Notes: generated from the letters alone by a model not told the origin. DNA of 64,000 nt from Hymenobacter aerilatus (GCF_022921095.1 NZ_CP095053.1:3266501-3330500); one strand, 5' to 3'. Shown: positions 35,438 through 44,209, numbered from the stretch's first letter. Translations and numbers: made by a program.

Positions 35438-36139
35438 ATGAGCATATCTTTTTTGATTAAGCGACTAGTGCATAGTGCTCTGTGGCTACTATTGATGGTC
35501 GTTCCTATTCTCTATTGTGTATTATTTATTATATCTGATCTAAGTGCCGCTTTCGATTGGTTTGTACCGGACACACAAGATATAGTAATCGATGGGCAGC
35601 CATTAGAAATTGATACTACCCAATCTAGTGAAGAAGCAGTATCGTGGCAGCAATATTTAGCAATTACACTTACAGTACTCGTTCGTCTTTGCCCACTATG
35701 GGTTGCTTTTCTATTGTGTGTAATCGTACTGCTCCTATTACGATTTACTATATCACATTCAACAAAGAAGCAATCATTTGTATTTGAATTCCTACTAAGG
35801 AAACACATAGCCAGTCAATTACTCATAGTACTTACACTAGCTTATCTACTTGGCAGTATTATTCACTTTATCGGCCAACCTGTATTCCAAGCACTTGATT
35901 TTACAAGTGTAAAAATTCCTTTTCCACCTGATTATTGGTGGCCTTACTATGGGTGGCCGGTACAGGACACAATAGCGCAAGGATGGACTATCTACCCTCC
36001 ATTAGCCATAATTCCAATGTTTCCGTCTGCTCAAGCAGCTTGTGTAAAACTCGGAACATTATTGGCTATCCTAGCTTTCCGACACACTATGTTACGTCGC
36101 TACATCACGATGCAACAGCTTCATACGTTGCATCAATAA
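35438..36139 (+). CDS. AT-rich orphan membrane protein
   Basis: 233 residues, not recognised. Four likely transmembrane segments: LVHSALWLLLMVVPILYCVL, ITLTVLVRLCPLWVAFLLCV, LLIVLTLAYLLGSIIHFI, and LGTLLAILAFRH near the end. Between the first two is a polar loop (DTQDIVIDGQPLEIDTTQSS), probably outside. Its codon use is far more AT-rich than all neighbours. It starts 6 bases after the tgt stop and ends 15 bases before the permease start, so it is transcribed with them, but its composition says it arrived separately. Four-helix layout recalls DUF2975-type membrane proteins, but I cannot confirm this. Confidence 0.75.
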   Translation: MSISFLIKRLVHSALWLLLMVVPILYCVLFIISDLSAAFDWFVPDTQDIVIDGQPLEIDTTQSSEEAVSWQQYLAITLTVLVRLCPLWVAFLLCVIVLLLLRFTISHSTKKQSFVFEFLLRKHIASQLLIVLTLAYLLGSIIHFIGQPVFQALDFTSVKIPFPPDYWWPYYGWPVQDTIAQGWTIYPPLAIIPMFPSAQAACVKLGTLLAILAFRHTMLRRYITMQQLHTLHQ

Positions 36140-36154
36140 ATAATAAATACTGCT

Positions 36155-37231
36155 TTGAGACTCCTCGATAAATACATCATCCAGAAATTCCTCACGGCGT
36201 TCGTGTTCACGGTGCTTTTGCTGGTGAGCGTGATTTGCGTGGTGGATTTCACGGAGAAAAACGACAAGTTCATTCAGCATAATCTGCCGGCCAAGAAGAT
36301 TATTCTGGATTACTACGTCAACCTGTTTCCCTACTTCGCCAATCTGTTGTCACCCATCACGGTATTTATTGCCGTGGTGTTTGTGACGGCGCGGCTGGCC
36401 GAGCGCACTGAAATTGTGGCGATGCTGGCCAGCGGCATGAGCTTCAACCGGCTGCTGCTACCCTACCTGGTGGGCGGGGCCATTATTGGCGGGGCCACGT
36501 TTGGGCTTATTGGCTGGGTGATTCCGATAGCCAACAAAACCCGCGTCAACTTCGAGCGGCTGTACGTGAAGCGTCCGTATCACTTCGATGGGCGCAACGT
36601 GCACATGAAGCTGGGCGAGCGGAGCTATGCCTACATGGAGAGCTACGATAACACCGCCAACATTGGCTACCACTTCGCCCTCGAAACCATCGACGGCACC
36701 AAGCTGCGCCGCCGTCTTACGGCCGACGCCATCAGTTGGGACTCCACCAAGCACGCCTGGCACCTCTCGCCGCAACTGGTGCGCATCATCGATGGGCAGC
36801 AGGAGCGCCTGCTCACCATTCCTGCCCGCGATACCACGCTCAATCTCTACCCCAAGGACTTCGCCAGCAAGTACCGCCTAGCCGAAACCATGACGCTGCC
36901 TGAGCTGAACAACTTTATTCAGCAGAAGCTAGAACGCGGCGCCGACGACACCCAGCAGTATCTCAGCGAGAAATACGAGCGGTACTCCTACCCCTTCGCC
37001 ATCGTCATTCTCACGGCTATCGGCGTGATTCTTAGCTCGCGCAAGTCGCGGGCCGGGGTAGGCGGGCAGATTGCACTAGGCTTCGTGCTGGCCTTCTTGT
37101 TCATCATTTTCGTGATTCTGGGCCGCAACTTGGCCAGTGTAGGCGACATGCATCCGCTTCTGGCTGCCTGGATGCCCAGTATTGTTTTCTCCGGCATCGG
37201 CATCGGCCTCTACCGTTTCGTACCGCGCTAA
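36155..37231 (+). CDS. LptF/LptG-family permease
   Basis: 358 residues starting at a TTG (36155) that gives the family N-terminus RLLDKYIIQKFLTAFVFTVL. YjgP/YjgQ (LptF/LptG) permease: three N-terminal helices, a periplasmic beta-jellyroll (about 130-260, DRTINL-type strands such as FDGRNVHMKLGERSYAYM), and three C-terminal helices (FAIVILTAIGVILSSRKSR). With LptB it extracts LPS from the inner membrane for export. Whether it is F or G is not clear. It follows tgt in many Bacteroidota, but here a foreign-looking gene is wedged between. Confidence 0.9.
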   Translation: MRLLDKYIIQKFLTAFVFTVLLLVSVICVVDFTEKNDKFIQHNLPAKKIILDYYVNLFPYFANLLSPITVFIAVVFVTARLAERTEIVAMLASGMSFNRLLLPYLVGGAIIGGATFGLIGWVIPIANKTRVNFERLYVKRPYHFDGRNVHMKLGERSYAYMESYDNTANIGYHFALETIDGTKLRRRLTADAISWDSTKHAWHLSPQLVRIIDGQQERLLTIPARDTTLNLYPKDFASKYRLAETMTLPELNNFIQQKLERGADDTQQYLSEKYERYSYPFAIVILTAIGVILSSRKSRAGVGGQIALGFVLAFLFIIFVILGRNLASVGDMHPLLAAWMPSIVFSGIGIGLYRFVPR

Positions 37232-37232
37232 G

Positions 37233-37352
37233 TGGTGAAATTGTGAAAGGTGAAGTTGTGGAATTGCTGTTTGGTCACGCTGCATAGCAGGGCCCAAGCT
37301 TTACTCACCTACAAACTTCCTTTCACAACTTCACCTTTCACAACTTCACCTT
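37233..37352. repeat. Inverted low-complexity arms before the EamA gene
   Basis: GTGGTGAAATTGTGAAAGGT..GAAGTTGTGGAA (from 37233) and inverted CACAACTTCACCTTTCACAA..CTTCACC (to 37352) with about 60 bases between. The right arm itself repeats CACAACTTCACCTTT. Similar GTGAAATTGTGAA text flanks inverted repeats at 12141, 21005 and 59536. The right arm ends at the next ATG. Confidence 0.7.
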
Positions 37353-38261
37353 ATGTTAAAAGACTACTTGCGGCTGCATTTTATTGTGTTGCTCTGGGGC
37401 TTCACGGCCATTTTGGGCAAACTGATTTCATTGCCGCCGGTGGAGTTGGTATTCTGGCGCACGCTGTTGGCCAGCGTGGGCTTACTTGGACTGTTGCTGA
37501 TGCGGCGGCAGTCGTGGCAGGTAGGCCTGGCCGATGCGGCGCGGCTGTTGGGGGTAGGCGCGCTGGTGGCAGCGCACTGGATTACGTTTTTCCTGGCGGC
37601 GCGGCTGTCGTCGGTGAGCGTGTGCCTAGCCGGTATGGCTACCCTGGCCTTGTGGACTTCGCTGTTGGAGCCGCTGGTACTTTGGCGGCCGGTGCGTTTC
37701 TACGAGGTAGGGCTAGGCTTGCTCACGATGGTAGGGCTCTACATTGTATCGCAGGCCGAGCTGAACCAGTTGCTGGGGCTGAGTGTGGCCATTGTGTCGG
37801 CGGGGCTGTCGGCACTGTTCAGCGTGCTCAATTCCAAGTTCGTGAAGCGGCATACGCCTACCCGACTCACGTTCTACGAAATGACTGGCGCCTGCCTAAG
37901 CATCATGCTGTTCCTACCCTTCTATGGTCGTTACTTCACCAACGGCACGGGGCTGCAACTGGCCCTCCACGGCAACGATTGGTGGCTGCTGCTGGTGCTG
38001 GCGGGCGTGTGCACCGTGTACGCCTTCTCGGCCTCAGTGGAGCTGATGAAGCGCATTTCAGCCTTCGTTGTCAACCTTACCATCAACCTGGAGCCGGTGT
38101 ATGGCATTCTGCTAGCCGTTTATTTCTTTCAGGAAAAGATGTCGCCGGGCTTCTACGTGGGCACGGCCATTATCCTGTTCAGCGTCCTGATTCATCCAGT
38201 GTTGGACCAGTGGAACAAGCGCCGCCAGCGCCAACCCGCCGCGGCGGAGGTGCTGGTGTAG
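37353..38261 (+). CDS. EamA-family (DMT) membrane transporter
   Basis: 302 residues, ten predicted transmembrane helices in two homologous halves, as in EamA/RhaT drug-metabolite transporters: first half begins LHFIVLLWGFTAILGKLISL, second half SVAIVSAGLSALFSVLNSKF. The C-terminal cytoplasmic tail is short and basic. Substrate unknown (amino acids, metabolites or nucleotide sugars are family options). It follows the permease with an inverted-repeat gap and converges on ispE, 19 bases away. Confidence 0.88.
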   Translation: MLKDYLRLHFIVLLWGFTAILGKLISLPPVELVFWRTLLASVGLLGLLLMRRQSWQVGLADAARLLGVGALVAAHWITFFLAARLSSVSVCLAGMATLALWTSLLEPLVLWRPVRFYEVGLGLLTMVGLYIVSQAELNQLLGLSVAIVSAGLSALFSVLNSKFVKRHTPTRLTFYEMTGACLSIMLFLPFYGRYFTNGTGLQLALHGNDWWLLLVLAGVCTVYAFSASVELMKRISAFVVNLTINLEPVYGILLAVYFFQEKMSPGFYVGTAIILFSVLIHPVLDQWNKRRQRQPAAAEVLV

Positions 38262-38280
38262 AGGTGCGTGTAAGACGCCT

Positions 38281-39093
38281 CTACAGCCGGCCGCGCCACA
38301 CGGTATACTCCGCTGGCCACACCAGCGCAGGTCCTTCTTCCCTACCCTCAAACAACCCATATACCGCGGAGCCCGAGCCCGAGAGACTAGCGTAGGTAGC
38401 GCCTGCCCCGTACAGCTGCTGCTTGATGTCGGCCAACACTGGGTATACCGGCGTGAGGGCATCTTCAAAATCATTACTGACGGTATGGCGCCAAGTGCTC
38501 ATGGGTTGCGCGAGTGCTCCGCGCAGGTCGTGACGAGGGGTAGCAGGTACGACGCGGGCGTAGGCTTCGGCCGTACTGATGTGCAGATTGGGGTAGACCA
38601 CCACGCAAGGCGTGCCAGTCAGGTTTAACTCAATCGGCTGAAATACGTCGCCTTTTTCGTGGGCAAACACAGGCTTGTTTTCGACGAAAAAGGCACAGTC
38701 GGAGCCCAGGCGCCGGGCGTAGCCGATGAGAGTTTCGGTGGAGAGCTGAAGGTTGAACAGGTTGTTCAACGCCCGCAGCGCAAACGCCGCGTCGGCTGAG
38801 CCGCCACCCAGTCCGGCCCCAATAGGCACCACTTTGTGCAGGTGTAGTTGCGTGGGCGGCAAATTGAAATCGGCGCGCAGCAGCTCGTAGGCCCGTAGGC
38901 ACAGGTTGGTGGCTGGGTCGCCAGGAATGGGTAGGCCGGTAAGTGTGAGCGTGGTTTCCGAAGCCGGTAGGGCTTCCAGGGCGTCGGTCCAGGGCAGAGG
39001 CAAAAATACCGATTCGAGGTTGCGGAAGCCGTCGGGTCGCTGGCTGGTGATGTACAGACCAAGGTTGAGCTTGGCATTGGGGAAAACAAGCAT
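38281..39093 (-). CDS. ispE: 4-diphosphocytidyl-2-C-methyl-D-erythritol kinase
   Basis: 270 residues of the GHMP kinase fold. N-terminal NAKLNLGLYITSQRPDGFRN carries the substrate-binding Lys and the RPDG string, the ATP loop is PIGAGLGGGSADAA, the catalytic Asp lies in LGSDCAFF, and the C-terminal Gly-rich motif is SLSGSGSAVYGLFEG. It phosphorylates CDP-methylerythritol in the MEP isoprenoid route, so the organism uses MEP rather than mevalonate. The 125 bases up to the divergent sugar transferase hold both promoters. Confidence 0.95.
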   Translation of the reverse strand: MLVFPNAKLNLGLYITSQRPDGFRNLESVFLPLPWTDALEALPASETTLTLTGLPIPGDPATNLCLRAYELLRADFNLPPTQLHLHKVVPIGAGLGGGSADAAFALRALNNLFNLQLSTETLIGYARRLGSDCAFFVENKPVFAHEKGDVFQPIELNLTGTPCVVVYPNLHISTAEAYARVVPATPRHDLRGALAQPMSTWRHTVSNDFEDALTPVYPVLADIKQQLYGAGATYASLSGSGSAVYGLFEGREEGPALVWPAEYTVWRGRL

Positions 39094-39218
39094 GTAAGGA
39101 CATCTTGTAGGCGTCCGGTGCCGGGGCGCCCATTAGTAACACATTGGCCACACCAACCGCGCAGCCTGCGGCGAAGCTACGGCTTCTCCGACACAGAAAC
39201 CGTATTTTTGCTGGGCTT

Positions 39219-39872
39219 ATGCTTTCCCGCCCTACCCCTGTTACCTGGTATGCCCGCCGTGGCAAGCGCCTGCTCGACGTGGCGCTGGCCGCGCCGTTGG
39301 TGGTGCTCACGGCCCCACTGCTACTGGGCGCGGCGGTGTTGCTGGCCGTGCAAAACCGGGGGCGGGTACTTTTTCGGCAGCAGCGCCCTGGCCTCGACGG
39401 GAAACTGTTTACGCTCTATAAGCTGCAAACCATGACGGAGGCCCGCGACGCCCACGGCCACCTCCTTCCCGATGCCGACCGCCTACCCCGCCTGGGCCGC
39501 TGGGTGCGCGCCACCTCCCTCGACGAGCTGCCGCAGCTCTGGAATGTGCTGCGCGGCGACCTGAGCCTAGTAGGGCCGCGCCCCTTGCTGGTGCAGTACC
39601 TGGCACTGTACTCGCCTGAGCAGGCCAGGCGCCACCACGTGCGGCCGGGCATCACGGGGTGGGCGCAGGTAAATGGCCGCAATGCTATTAGCTGGGAAGA
39701 AAAATTCCGGTATGATGTGTGGTACGTAGACCACCTGAGTCTGCGGCTGGACCTACGGATTCTGCTGCGCACGGTGAGCCGGGTGCTGGGCGCGCAAGGC
39801 ATCACGGCCGCCGGCCAAGCTACTACCACCGCCTTTACGGGCTCTCCTACCCACCCGCTACCCCATGAGTGA
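39219..39872 (+). CDS. Sugar-1-phosphate transferase, PglC/WcaJ-like
   Basis: 217 residues from the ATG at 39219; an upstream start at 39144 adds 25 residues without hydrophobic or family support. A membrane segment (about 15-40, RLLDVALAAPLVVLTAPLLL) precedes the bacterial sugar transferase domain: QQRPGLDGKLFTLYKLQTM, TSLDELPQLWNVLRGDLSLV with the Asp-Glu catalytic pair, GPRPLLVQYL, RPGITGWAQVNGRN. It puts a sugar phosphate from UDP-sugar on undecaprenyl phosphate, the first membrane step of a glycan. It overlaps the next gene by 8 bases. With the acyltransferase and aminotransferase it matches a PglC-PglD-PglE set. Confidence 0.87.
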   Translation: MLSRPTPVTWYARRGKRLLDVALAAPLVVLTAPLLLGAAVLLAVQNRGRVLFRQQRPGLDGKLFTLYKLQTMTEARDAHGHLLPDADRLPRLGRWVRATSLDELPQLWNVLRGDLSLVGPRPLLVQYLALYSPEQARRHHVRPGITGWAQVNGRNAISWEEKFRYDVWYVDHLSLRLDLRILLRTVSRVLGAQGITAAGQATTTAFTGSPTHPLPHE

Positions 39873-40551
39873 TTCTACTACGCCGTTTCCGTCACAATTG
39901 CACCCTTTGGTTATTTTCGGTGCGGGCGGACTGGGCCGCGAGGTGCTCGTACTAGTGCGTCAGCTTAATGAAGTGCAACCAACGTGGGATTTGCGCGGCT
40001 TCTACGACGACCAGCCACCCACCACCCCTACCTTGCACGACCTGCCCTACCTCGGCACCGCCGCCGACCTCAACGCTACTTCTGAGCCTTTGTCGGTAGC
40101 GGTGGCGGTGGGTAGCAGCCGCAGCCGTGCTGCCATTGTAGCCCGCCTTGCCTCGCCGCTACTGTCATTTCCTACTCTCGTTCACCCTAGTGTAGCCTGC
40201 CAGCCCTACCAACGCCTGCGCTTCGAAGCGGGCTGCATCATCACGCAAGGCTGCATTCTAACAACGGATATTCAACTGGGCCACCATGTGCTTCTCAATC
40301 TGGGCTGCACCATTGGCCACGATGCCGTGCTGGAAGACTTCTGCTCCCTGATGCCACACGCCAACGTGGGTGGCGAAGCGCACCTGGGCAAGGGAGTATA
40401 CCTGGGCACCAACGCCACAGTACTCAACCAGGTGAGCGTAGGTGCCGGCACTACCCTAGGCGCGGGCGCCGTGGCCGTGCGCGACCTGCCGGCCCACTGT
40501 ACGGCGGTGGGCGTGCCGGCTGCCGTCATCAAACAACATAAGGCTGTATAG
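39865..40551 (+). CDS. NeuD/PglD-family sugar O/N-acyltransferase
   Basis: 228 residues. N-terminal dinucleotide-fold-like part (LVIFGAGGLGREVLVLV) followed by left-handed beta-helix repeats (about 110-215). The likely catalytic His is His152 in CTIGHDAVLEDF, and the LGAGAVAVRDLPAHCTAVGV end packs as in PglD. PglD acetylates the amino group of UDP-4-amino-sugar to give UDP-diacetylbacillosamine; I infer this from the neighbours. Start overlaps the sugar transferase by 8 bases and ends 69 bases before the aminotransferase. Confidence 0.86.
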   Translation: MSDSTTPFPSQLHPLVIFGAGGLGREVLVLVRQLNEVQPTWDLRGFYDDQPPTTPTLHDLPYLGTAADLNATSEPLSVAVAVGSSRSRAAIVARLASPLLSFPTLVHPSVACQPYQRLRFEAGCIITQGCILTTDIQLGHHVLLNLGCTIGHDAVLEDFCSLMPHANVGGEAHLGKGVYLGTNATVLNQVSVGAGTTLGAGAVAVRDLPAHCTAVGVPAAVIKQHKAV

Positions 40552-40620
40552 CCAGCAACAACACAGTCTTTTGGCTGTTCCTGTTTACCTTACCCGCCTT
40601 GCTATTACTTTCCGCTTTTC

Positions 40621-41772
40621 ATGCGCAGCCAGGATTACGACCGAATTTATCTTTCGCCCCCGCACCTGGGCCGCCACGAGCTGAACTACTTGCATAAGGC
40701 TGTTGAAGACAATTGGGTGGCGCCAGCTGGCCCCAATCTGAAAGGATTTGAGCAGGATATTTGCCAGTATACCGGCGCCGCGCACGCAGTGGCGCTTACC
40801 TCGGGCACAGCCGCTATTCACCTGGGGCTACGGCTGCTGGGCGTTGGGCCGGGCGATGAGGTGCTGTGCCCGTCGTTCACTTTTGTGGCTACGGCCAACC
40901 CCATCCTCTACCTGGGCGCTACACCGGTGTTTGTGGATAGCGAGCCAACTACTTGGAACCTCGGCCCTACCCTACTGCGCACGGCTATTGAAGATCGGCT
41001 GCGGCTGGGTCGCAAACCCAAAGCGCTTATCCTGGTGCACCTCTATGGTATGCCGGCCCAGCTCACAGAGCTATTGGCTATAGCCGCTGAGTACGATATT
41101 CCGGTGCTGGAAGACGCCGCCGAAGCCCTCGGCTCGCGCTACCAGGGTAGGCTACTGGGCACGTTCGGCGACGTAGGTGTTTTCTCCTTCAATGGCAATA
41201 AGATTCTGACGACCAGCGGAGGCGGGGTGCTCATAACCAACAACGCCGACTATGCGCAGCGGGCGCTGCATTTGGCTACCCAAGCCAAAGACCCGGCGGC
41301 ACATTACCAGCATTCTGAGGTTGGTTACAATTATCGCCTCAGCAATCTGCTAGCCGGTATTGGGCGGGGGCAGATGGAGCTGATTGAGGACCGCGTGAAG
41401 AAGCGCCGCGAGATTTTTTCCTGGTATCAGGAGAAATTGCGCGACATACCAGGCTTACGCTTCGCGCCCACCGAGCCAGCGGGCAGCCGCAGCAACCGCT
41501 GGCTCAGCACTGTGCTGCTTGATCCGGCGGCTACTCCCATCACGCCCGAGCAGCTGCGCCAGCACCTCGAAACGCGTAACATCGAGAGCCGTCCTCTTTG
41601 GAAACCGCTGCATCTGCAACCCCTTTTTGCCGAAGCACCCATGTACGGCGGGGCAGTTTGCGCTAATCTGTTTGCCCGCGGCTTGTGCCTACCCTCTGGC
41701 TCGTCTCTTACCGATGAGGATCTGATTCGCGTGGCAGAAGCGGTGTGCGAGGTTTTATCGACTGCGTCATAG
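40621..41772 (+). CDS. DegT/DnrJ/EryC1-family aminotransferase (PglE-like)
   Basis: 383 residues. N-terminal LSPPHLGRHELNYLHKAVED, the PLP-binding region GTAAIHLGLRLLGVGPGDEVLCP, and the Schiff-base Lys194 in GVFSFNGNKILTTSGGG are typical of sugar aminotransferases, fold type I. It would transfer an amino group to a 4-keto sugar nucleotide. Coupled with PglC- and PglD-like genes this points to making a bacillosamine-type sugar for O-glycosylation. The matching 4,6-dehydratase (PglF) is not in the window. Confidence 0.9.
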   Translation: MRSQDYDRIYLSPPHLGRHELNYLHKAVEDNWVAPAGPNLKGFEQDICQYTGAAHAVALTSGTAAIHLGLRLLGVGPGDEVLCPSFTFVATANPILYLGATPVFVDSEPTTWNLGPTLLRTAIEDRLRLGRKPKALILVHLYGMPAQLTELLAIAAEYDIPVLEDAAEALGSRYQGRLLGTFGDVGVFSFNGNKILTTSGGGVLITNNADYAQRALHLATQAKDPAAHYQHSEVGYNYRLSNLLAGIGRGQMELIEDRVKKRREIFSWYQEKLRDIPGLRFAPTEPAGSRSNRWLSTVLLDPAATPITPEQLRQHLETRNIESRPLWKPLHLQPLFAEAPMYGGAVCANLFARGLCLPSGSSLTDEDLIRVAEAVCEVLSTAS

Positions 41773-41820
41773 CTCTGCCGGTACTAGGTAAAATAGTCGA
41801 CATTCGCCGAGCGAATTGCC

Positions 41821-41828
41821 TAATTTTG
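41821..41828 (+). promoter_or_regulatory. -7 promoter element for the YitT-family gene
   Basis: TAATTTTG, fits TAnnTTTG, 30 bases upstream of the ATG at 41859. No clear -33 element. It lets this gene be expressed apart from the glycan cassette upstream. Confidence 0.5.
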
Positions 41829-41858
41829 CAGCTTCTGTCGATTTTACCTTTATTCTGC

Positions 41859-42803
41859 ATGGCTGACGAAGCCCCCATCCCCCAGGCCTCCCCTGTACCG
41901 GCGCCACCTATAGCGCCCCCCGTGGCCCCTACCCTTACTCCCCAGGCCAAGCTACGCAACTTAGCCCTGGTAATCTTAGGTATCCTCTCGGCGGGGATGG
42001 GCCTCAAAGGCTTCCTGTTATCCAGTCATCTAATTGACGGAGGGGTAACCGGTATTTCTATGCTTCTTTCAGATGAGCGGGTTACAGGCCTCCCATTGGC
42101 CGGCTTACTACCGCTAATCAACTTGCCTTTCCTGATTTTAGGGTATCGGCAAATAGGACTGCAATTCGCCATAAAAAGCGCCTTTGCCATTGCTGGTTTG
42201 GCGCTGTGTTTAGCGATTGTACCGTTTCCAGACATCACGCACGATGTCATCCTTACCTCCGTATTTGGCGGCGTGTTCATCGGTGCGGGTATTGGGTTGG
42301 CCATGCGCGGCGGCGCCGTCCTCGATGGTACCGAAATAGCAGCCCTGCTCATCAGTAAGTATACGCCTATTCTCAAGGTCAGCGACGTTATCCTGATTCT
42401 GAACGTGTTTATCTTCGGCGTGGCAGCCTTTGTCCTGAGTGTCGATGTGGCTTTGTACTCTATCCTGACCTACGTGGCAGCCTCCAAATCGCTGGACTTC
42501 TTGCTGAACGGTATTGAACAGTATACGGGCGTGACCATCATTTCCACTGAATTCAGCGAGCAGATTCGCCAGGCCATTACGGAGAAGCTAGGCCGGGGCG
42601 TTACCATGTACCAAGGCAAGCGAGGCTTTGGCAAGCGCGGTGCCCAAAATGTTGATATGGACATTGTTTTCACTGTTGTTACTCGTTTGGAGCTGCCTCA
42701 GCTCCGCGCCGAAGTACGCAGCATTGACCCGAAAGCCTTTGTTATTCAGTACCGCATTGATGATACGGAAGGCGGTATGGTGAAAAAGAGACCTTTGCAT
42801 TAA
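41859..42803 (+). CDS. YitT-family membrane protein (DUF2179)
   Basis: 314 residues from the ATG at 41859 (MADEAPIPQASP). An in-frame start at 41745 would overlap the aminotransferase end. After a Pro-rich cytoplasmic start come five or so transmembrane helices (LVILGILSAGMGLKGFLL, HLIDGGVTGISMLLS, LLPLINLPFLILGYRQIG, FGGVFIGAGIGLAMRGGAVL), then a soluble domain about 230-314 typical of DUF2179 (TVVTRLELPQLRAEVRSIDP). No known transport activity. A strong terminator follows. Confidence 0.88.
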   Translation: MADEAPIPQASPVPAPPIAPPVAPTLTPQAKLRNLALVILGILSAGMGLKGFLLSSHLIDGGVTGISMLLSDERVTGLPLAGLLPLINLPFLILGYRQIGLQFAIKSAFAIAGLALCLAIVPFPDITHDVILTSVFGGVFIGAGIGLAMRGGAVLDGTEIAALLISKYTPILKVSDVILILNVFIFGVAAFVLSVDVALYSILTYVAASKSLDFLLNGIEQYTGVTIISTEFSEQIRQAITEKLGRGVTMYQGKRGFGKRGAQNVDMDIVFTVVTRLELPQLRAEVRSIDPKAFVIQYRIDDTEGGMVKKRPLH

Positions 42804-42820
42804 TACCTAGATCATCAACG

Positions 42821-42856
42821 AAAAGCCCCCGCAACGACACTGTTGCGGGGGCTTTT
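42821..42856 (+). terminator. Intrinsic terminator after the YitT-family gene
   Basis: Perfect stem AAAAGCCCCCGCAAC with GTTGCGGGGGCTTTT, 6-base loop, 17 bases after the stop. As a perfect inverted repeat it could also serve the facing gene. Confidence 0.92.
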
Positions 42857-42972
42857 CATTGTCAGACGGAGCGACGTACTTATCCATTGTACAGAATACC
42901 GCCTGAACACAGTACATAAAGTTCAATAGACAGTTTATAACGTATAAAACTCTAGTTGTGTAGTACAAAACC

Positions 42973-44103
42973 CTACCCTTCTGCTAGCGCTTGTTGCAAA
43001 TCGGCCAGCAACTCAGCCACCGGCTCTATTCCCACGGACAAACGTACCAACCCGGTAGTAATGCCTAACTCCGTGCGTTGCGTCGGCGTAAGGGCCCGAT
43101 GCGAGGTGCCAGCTGGGTAAGAAAGCGACGAATCGACTCCAGCCAACGATGGTGCAAAAGGGAAGCGTTGGCTACGCTGCATCACTCGGTTCACCACGTC
43201 GGCCTCATCGGCCAACAAAAACGACAGCATACCACCAAATAATCCGTGACCCTGCACCGCGGCCAGTTGGTGCTGCGGGTGGGTAGGCAAGCCAGGATAA
43301 TACACAGCGCGCACACCTGGCTGCTGCACCAGCATGTCGGCAATCTGCGCGGCGTTGCGCGAGTGCGCTTCTACACGCAAGCGCAACGTCTTCAATCCGC
43401 GCACGGCCAACCAGCTTTCCATAGGGCTCAACGTGAGGCCAAATGTCACTCCAAGTTGCTTGAGGCGGGCCGCATCTTCTGCGGTGCGTGCTACCACAGC
43501 GCCGGCCGTCACGTCGGAATGCCCGGCCAAGTACTTCGTGACGCTATGCACGGCCAGATCGGCGCCGAGGGCCAATACCTGCGTAAGCACGGGGGTAGCA
43601 AATGTATTATCAACCACCAGCTTCAGGCCGTGCGCGTGACAAGCATTGGCTGCGGCCTGCACGTCTACCACGCGCAGCAATGGGTTGCTGATGGTCTCGC
43701 AGAGCAGCAGCTTGGTACGCGGTTGCAGGTAGGGCTGCAAGTCGCCCGTCAAGTCGGCAAACGGCACATACGTGGTACTGATGCCCAGACGGCTTAACTC
43801 TTGGTTCAGCAACGACGACGAGCCCCCGTAGATATCTTGCGCGCACAGCACATGGTCGCCGGCCTCACAATAGCACATTATGGCCGCAAAGATGGCAGCC
43901 ATGCCCGAGCCAGTGGCAATGGCCCCCGCGCCGGCTTCCAGCTTGTTCACGGCCTCGGCCAGCTCATCAGAGTTGGGGTTTCCGTTGCGCGAGTACATAT
44001 ACCGGCTGCCCGGCTCCCCGAAATACAGTTCCAACTCATTCAGATCATCAAACTTAAAAACAGATGTCTGGTAGATCGGGGTGATTTTGGGATGAATTTC
44101 CAT
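42973..44103 (-). CDS. PLP-dependent trans-sulfuration enzyme (cystathionine synthase/lyase family)
   Basis: 376 residues from the ATG at 44103 (MEIHPKITPIYQTSVFKF); a TTG at 44115 is possible but less likely. Cys/Met metabolism fold: FGEPGSRYMYSRNGNPNSDE, LVVDNTFATPVL, the PLP Lys in AVHSVTKYLAGHSDVTAG, and SVGIEPVAELLADL near the C-terminus. It could be cystathionine gamma-synthase, gamma-lyase or methionine gamma-lyase; the family cannot be split by eye. Stands alone on the minus strand, upstream of the atpDC terminator. Confidence 0.88.
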   Translation of the reverse strand: MEIHPKITPIYQTSVFKFDDLNELELYFGEPGSRYMYSRNGNPNSDELAEAVNKLEAGAGAIATGSGMAAIFAAIMCYCEAGDHVLCAQDIYGGSSSLLNQELSRLGISTTYVPFADLTGDLQPYLQPRTKLLLCETISNPLLRVVDVQAAANACHAHGLKLVVDNTFATPVLTQVLALGADLAVHSVTKYLAGHSDVTAGAVVARTAEDAARLKQLGVTFGLTLSPMESWLAVRGLKTLRLRVEAHSRNAAQIADMLVQQPGVRAVYYPGLPTHPQHQLAAVQGHGLFGGMLSFLLADEADVVNRVMQRSQRFPFAPSLAGVDSSLSYPAGTSHRALTPTQRTELGITTGLVRLSVGIEPVAELLADLQQALAEG

Positions 44104-44151
44104 GAGGTAGGGCAAAGCGTGATTGGCGGTACAAGCTACAGCTTACGACAC

Positions 44152-44186
44152 AAAAAAAGGTCTTTCTCCGCGGAGAAAGACCTTTT
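44152..44186 (-). terminator. Intrinsic terminator after atpDC
   Basis: Perfect palindromic stem AAGGTCTTTCTCCG/CGGAGAAAGACCTT with an A-run at 44152-44158 (T tract on the minus strand), 23 bases after the atpC stop. Confidence 0.92.
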
Positions 44187-44209
44187 CAGAAAAATTAGAA
44201 GTGTAAAAG

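Noticed and set aside
37250..38395. 381-codon plus-strand frame overlapping the EamA transporter
   Set aside because: Another frame of the same DNA gives ten transmembrane helices; this one gives an Ala/Arg/Gly-rich sequence without features.
39219..41772. Capsule or exopolysaccharide gene cluster
   Set aside because: No flippase, polymerase or further glycosyltransferases follow; the trio fits a Pgl-type set better.
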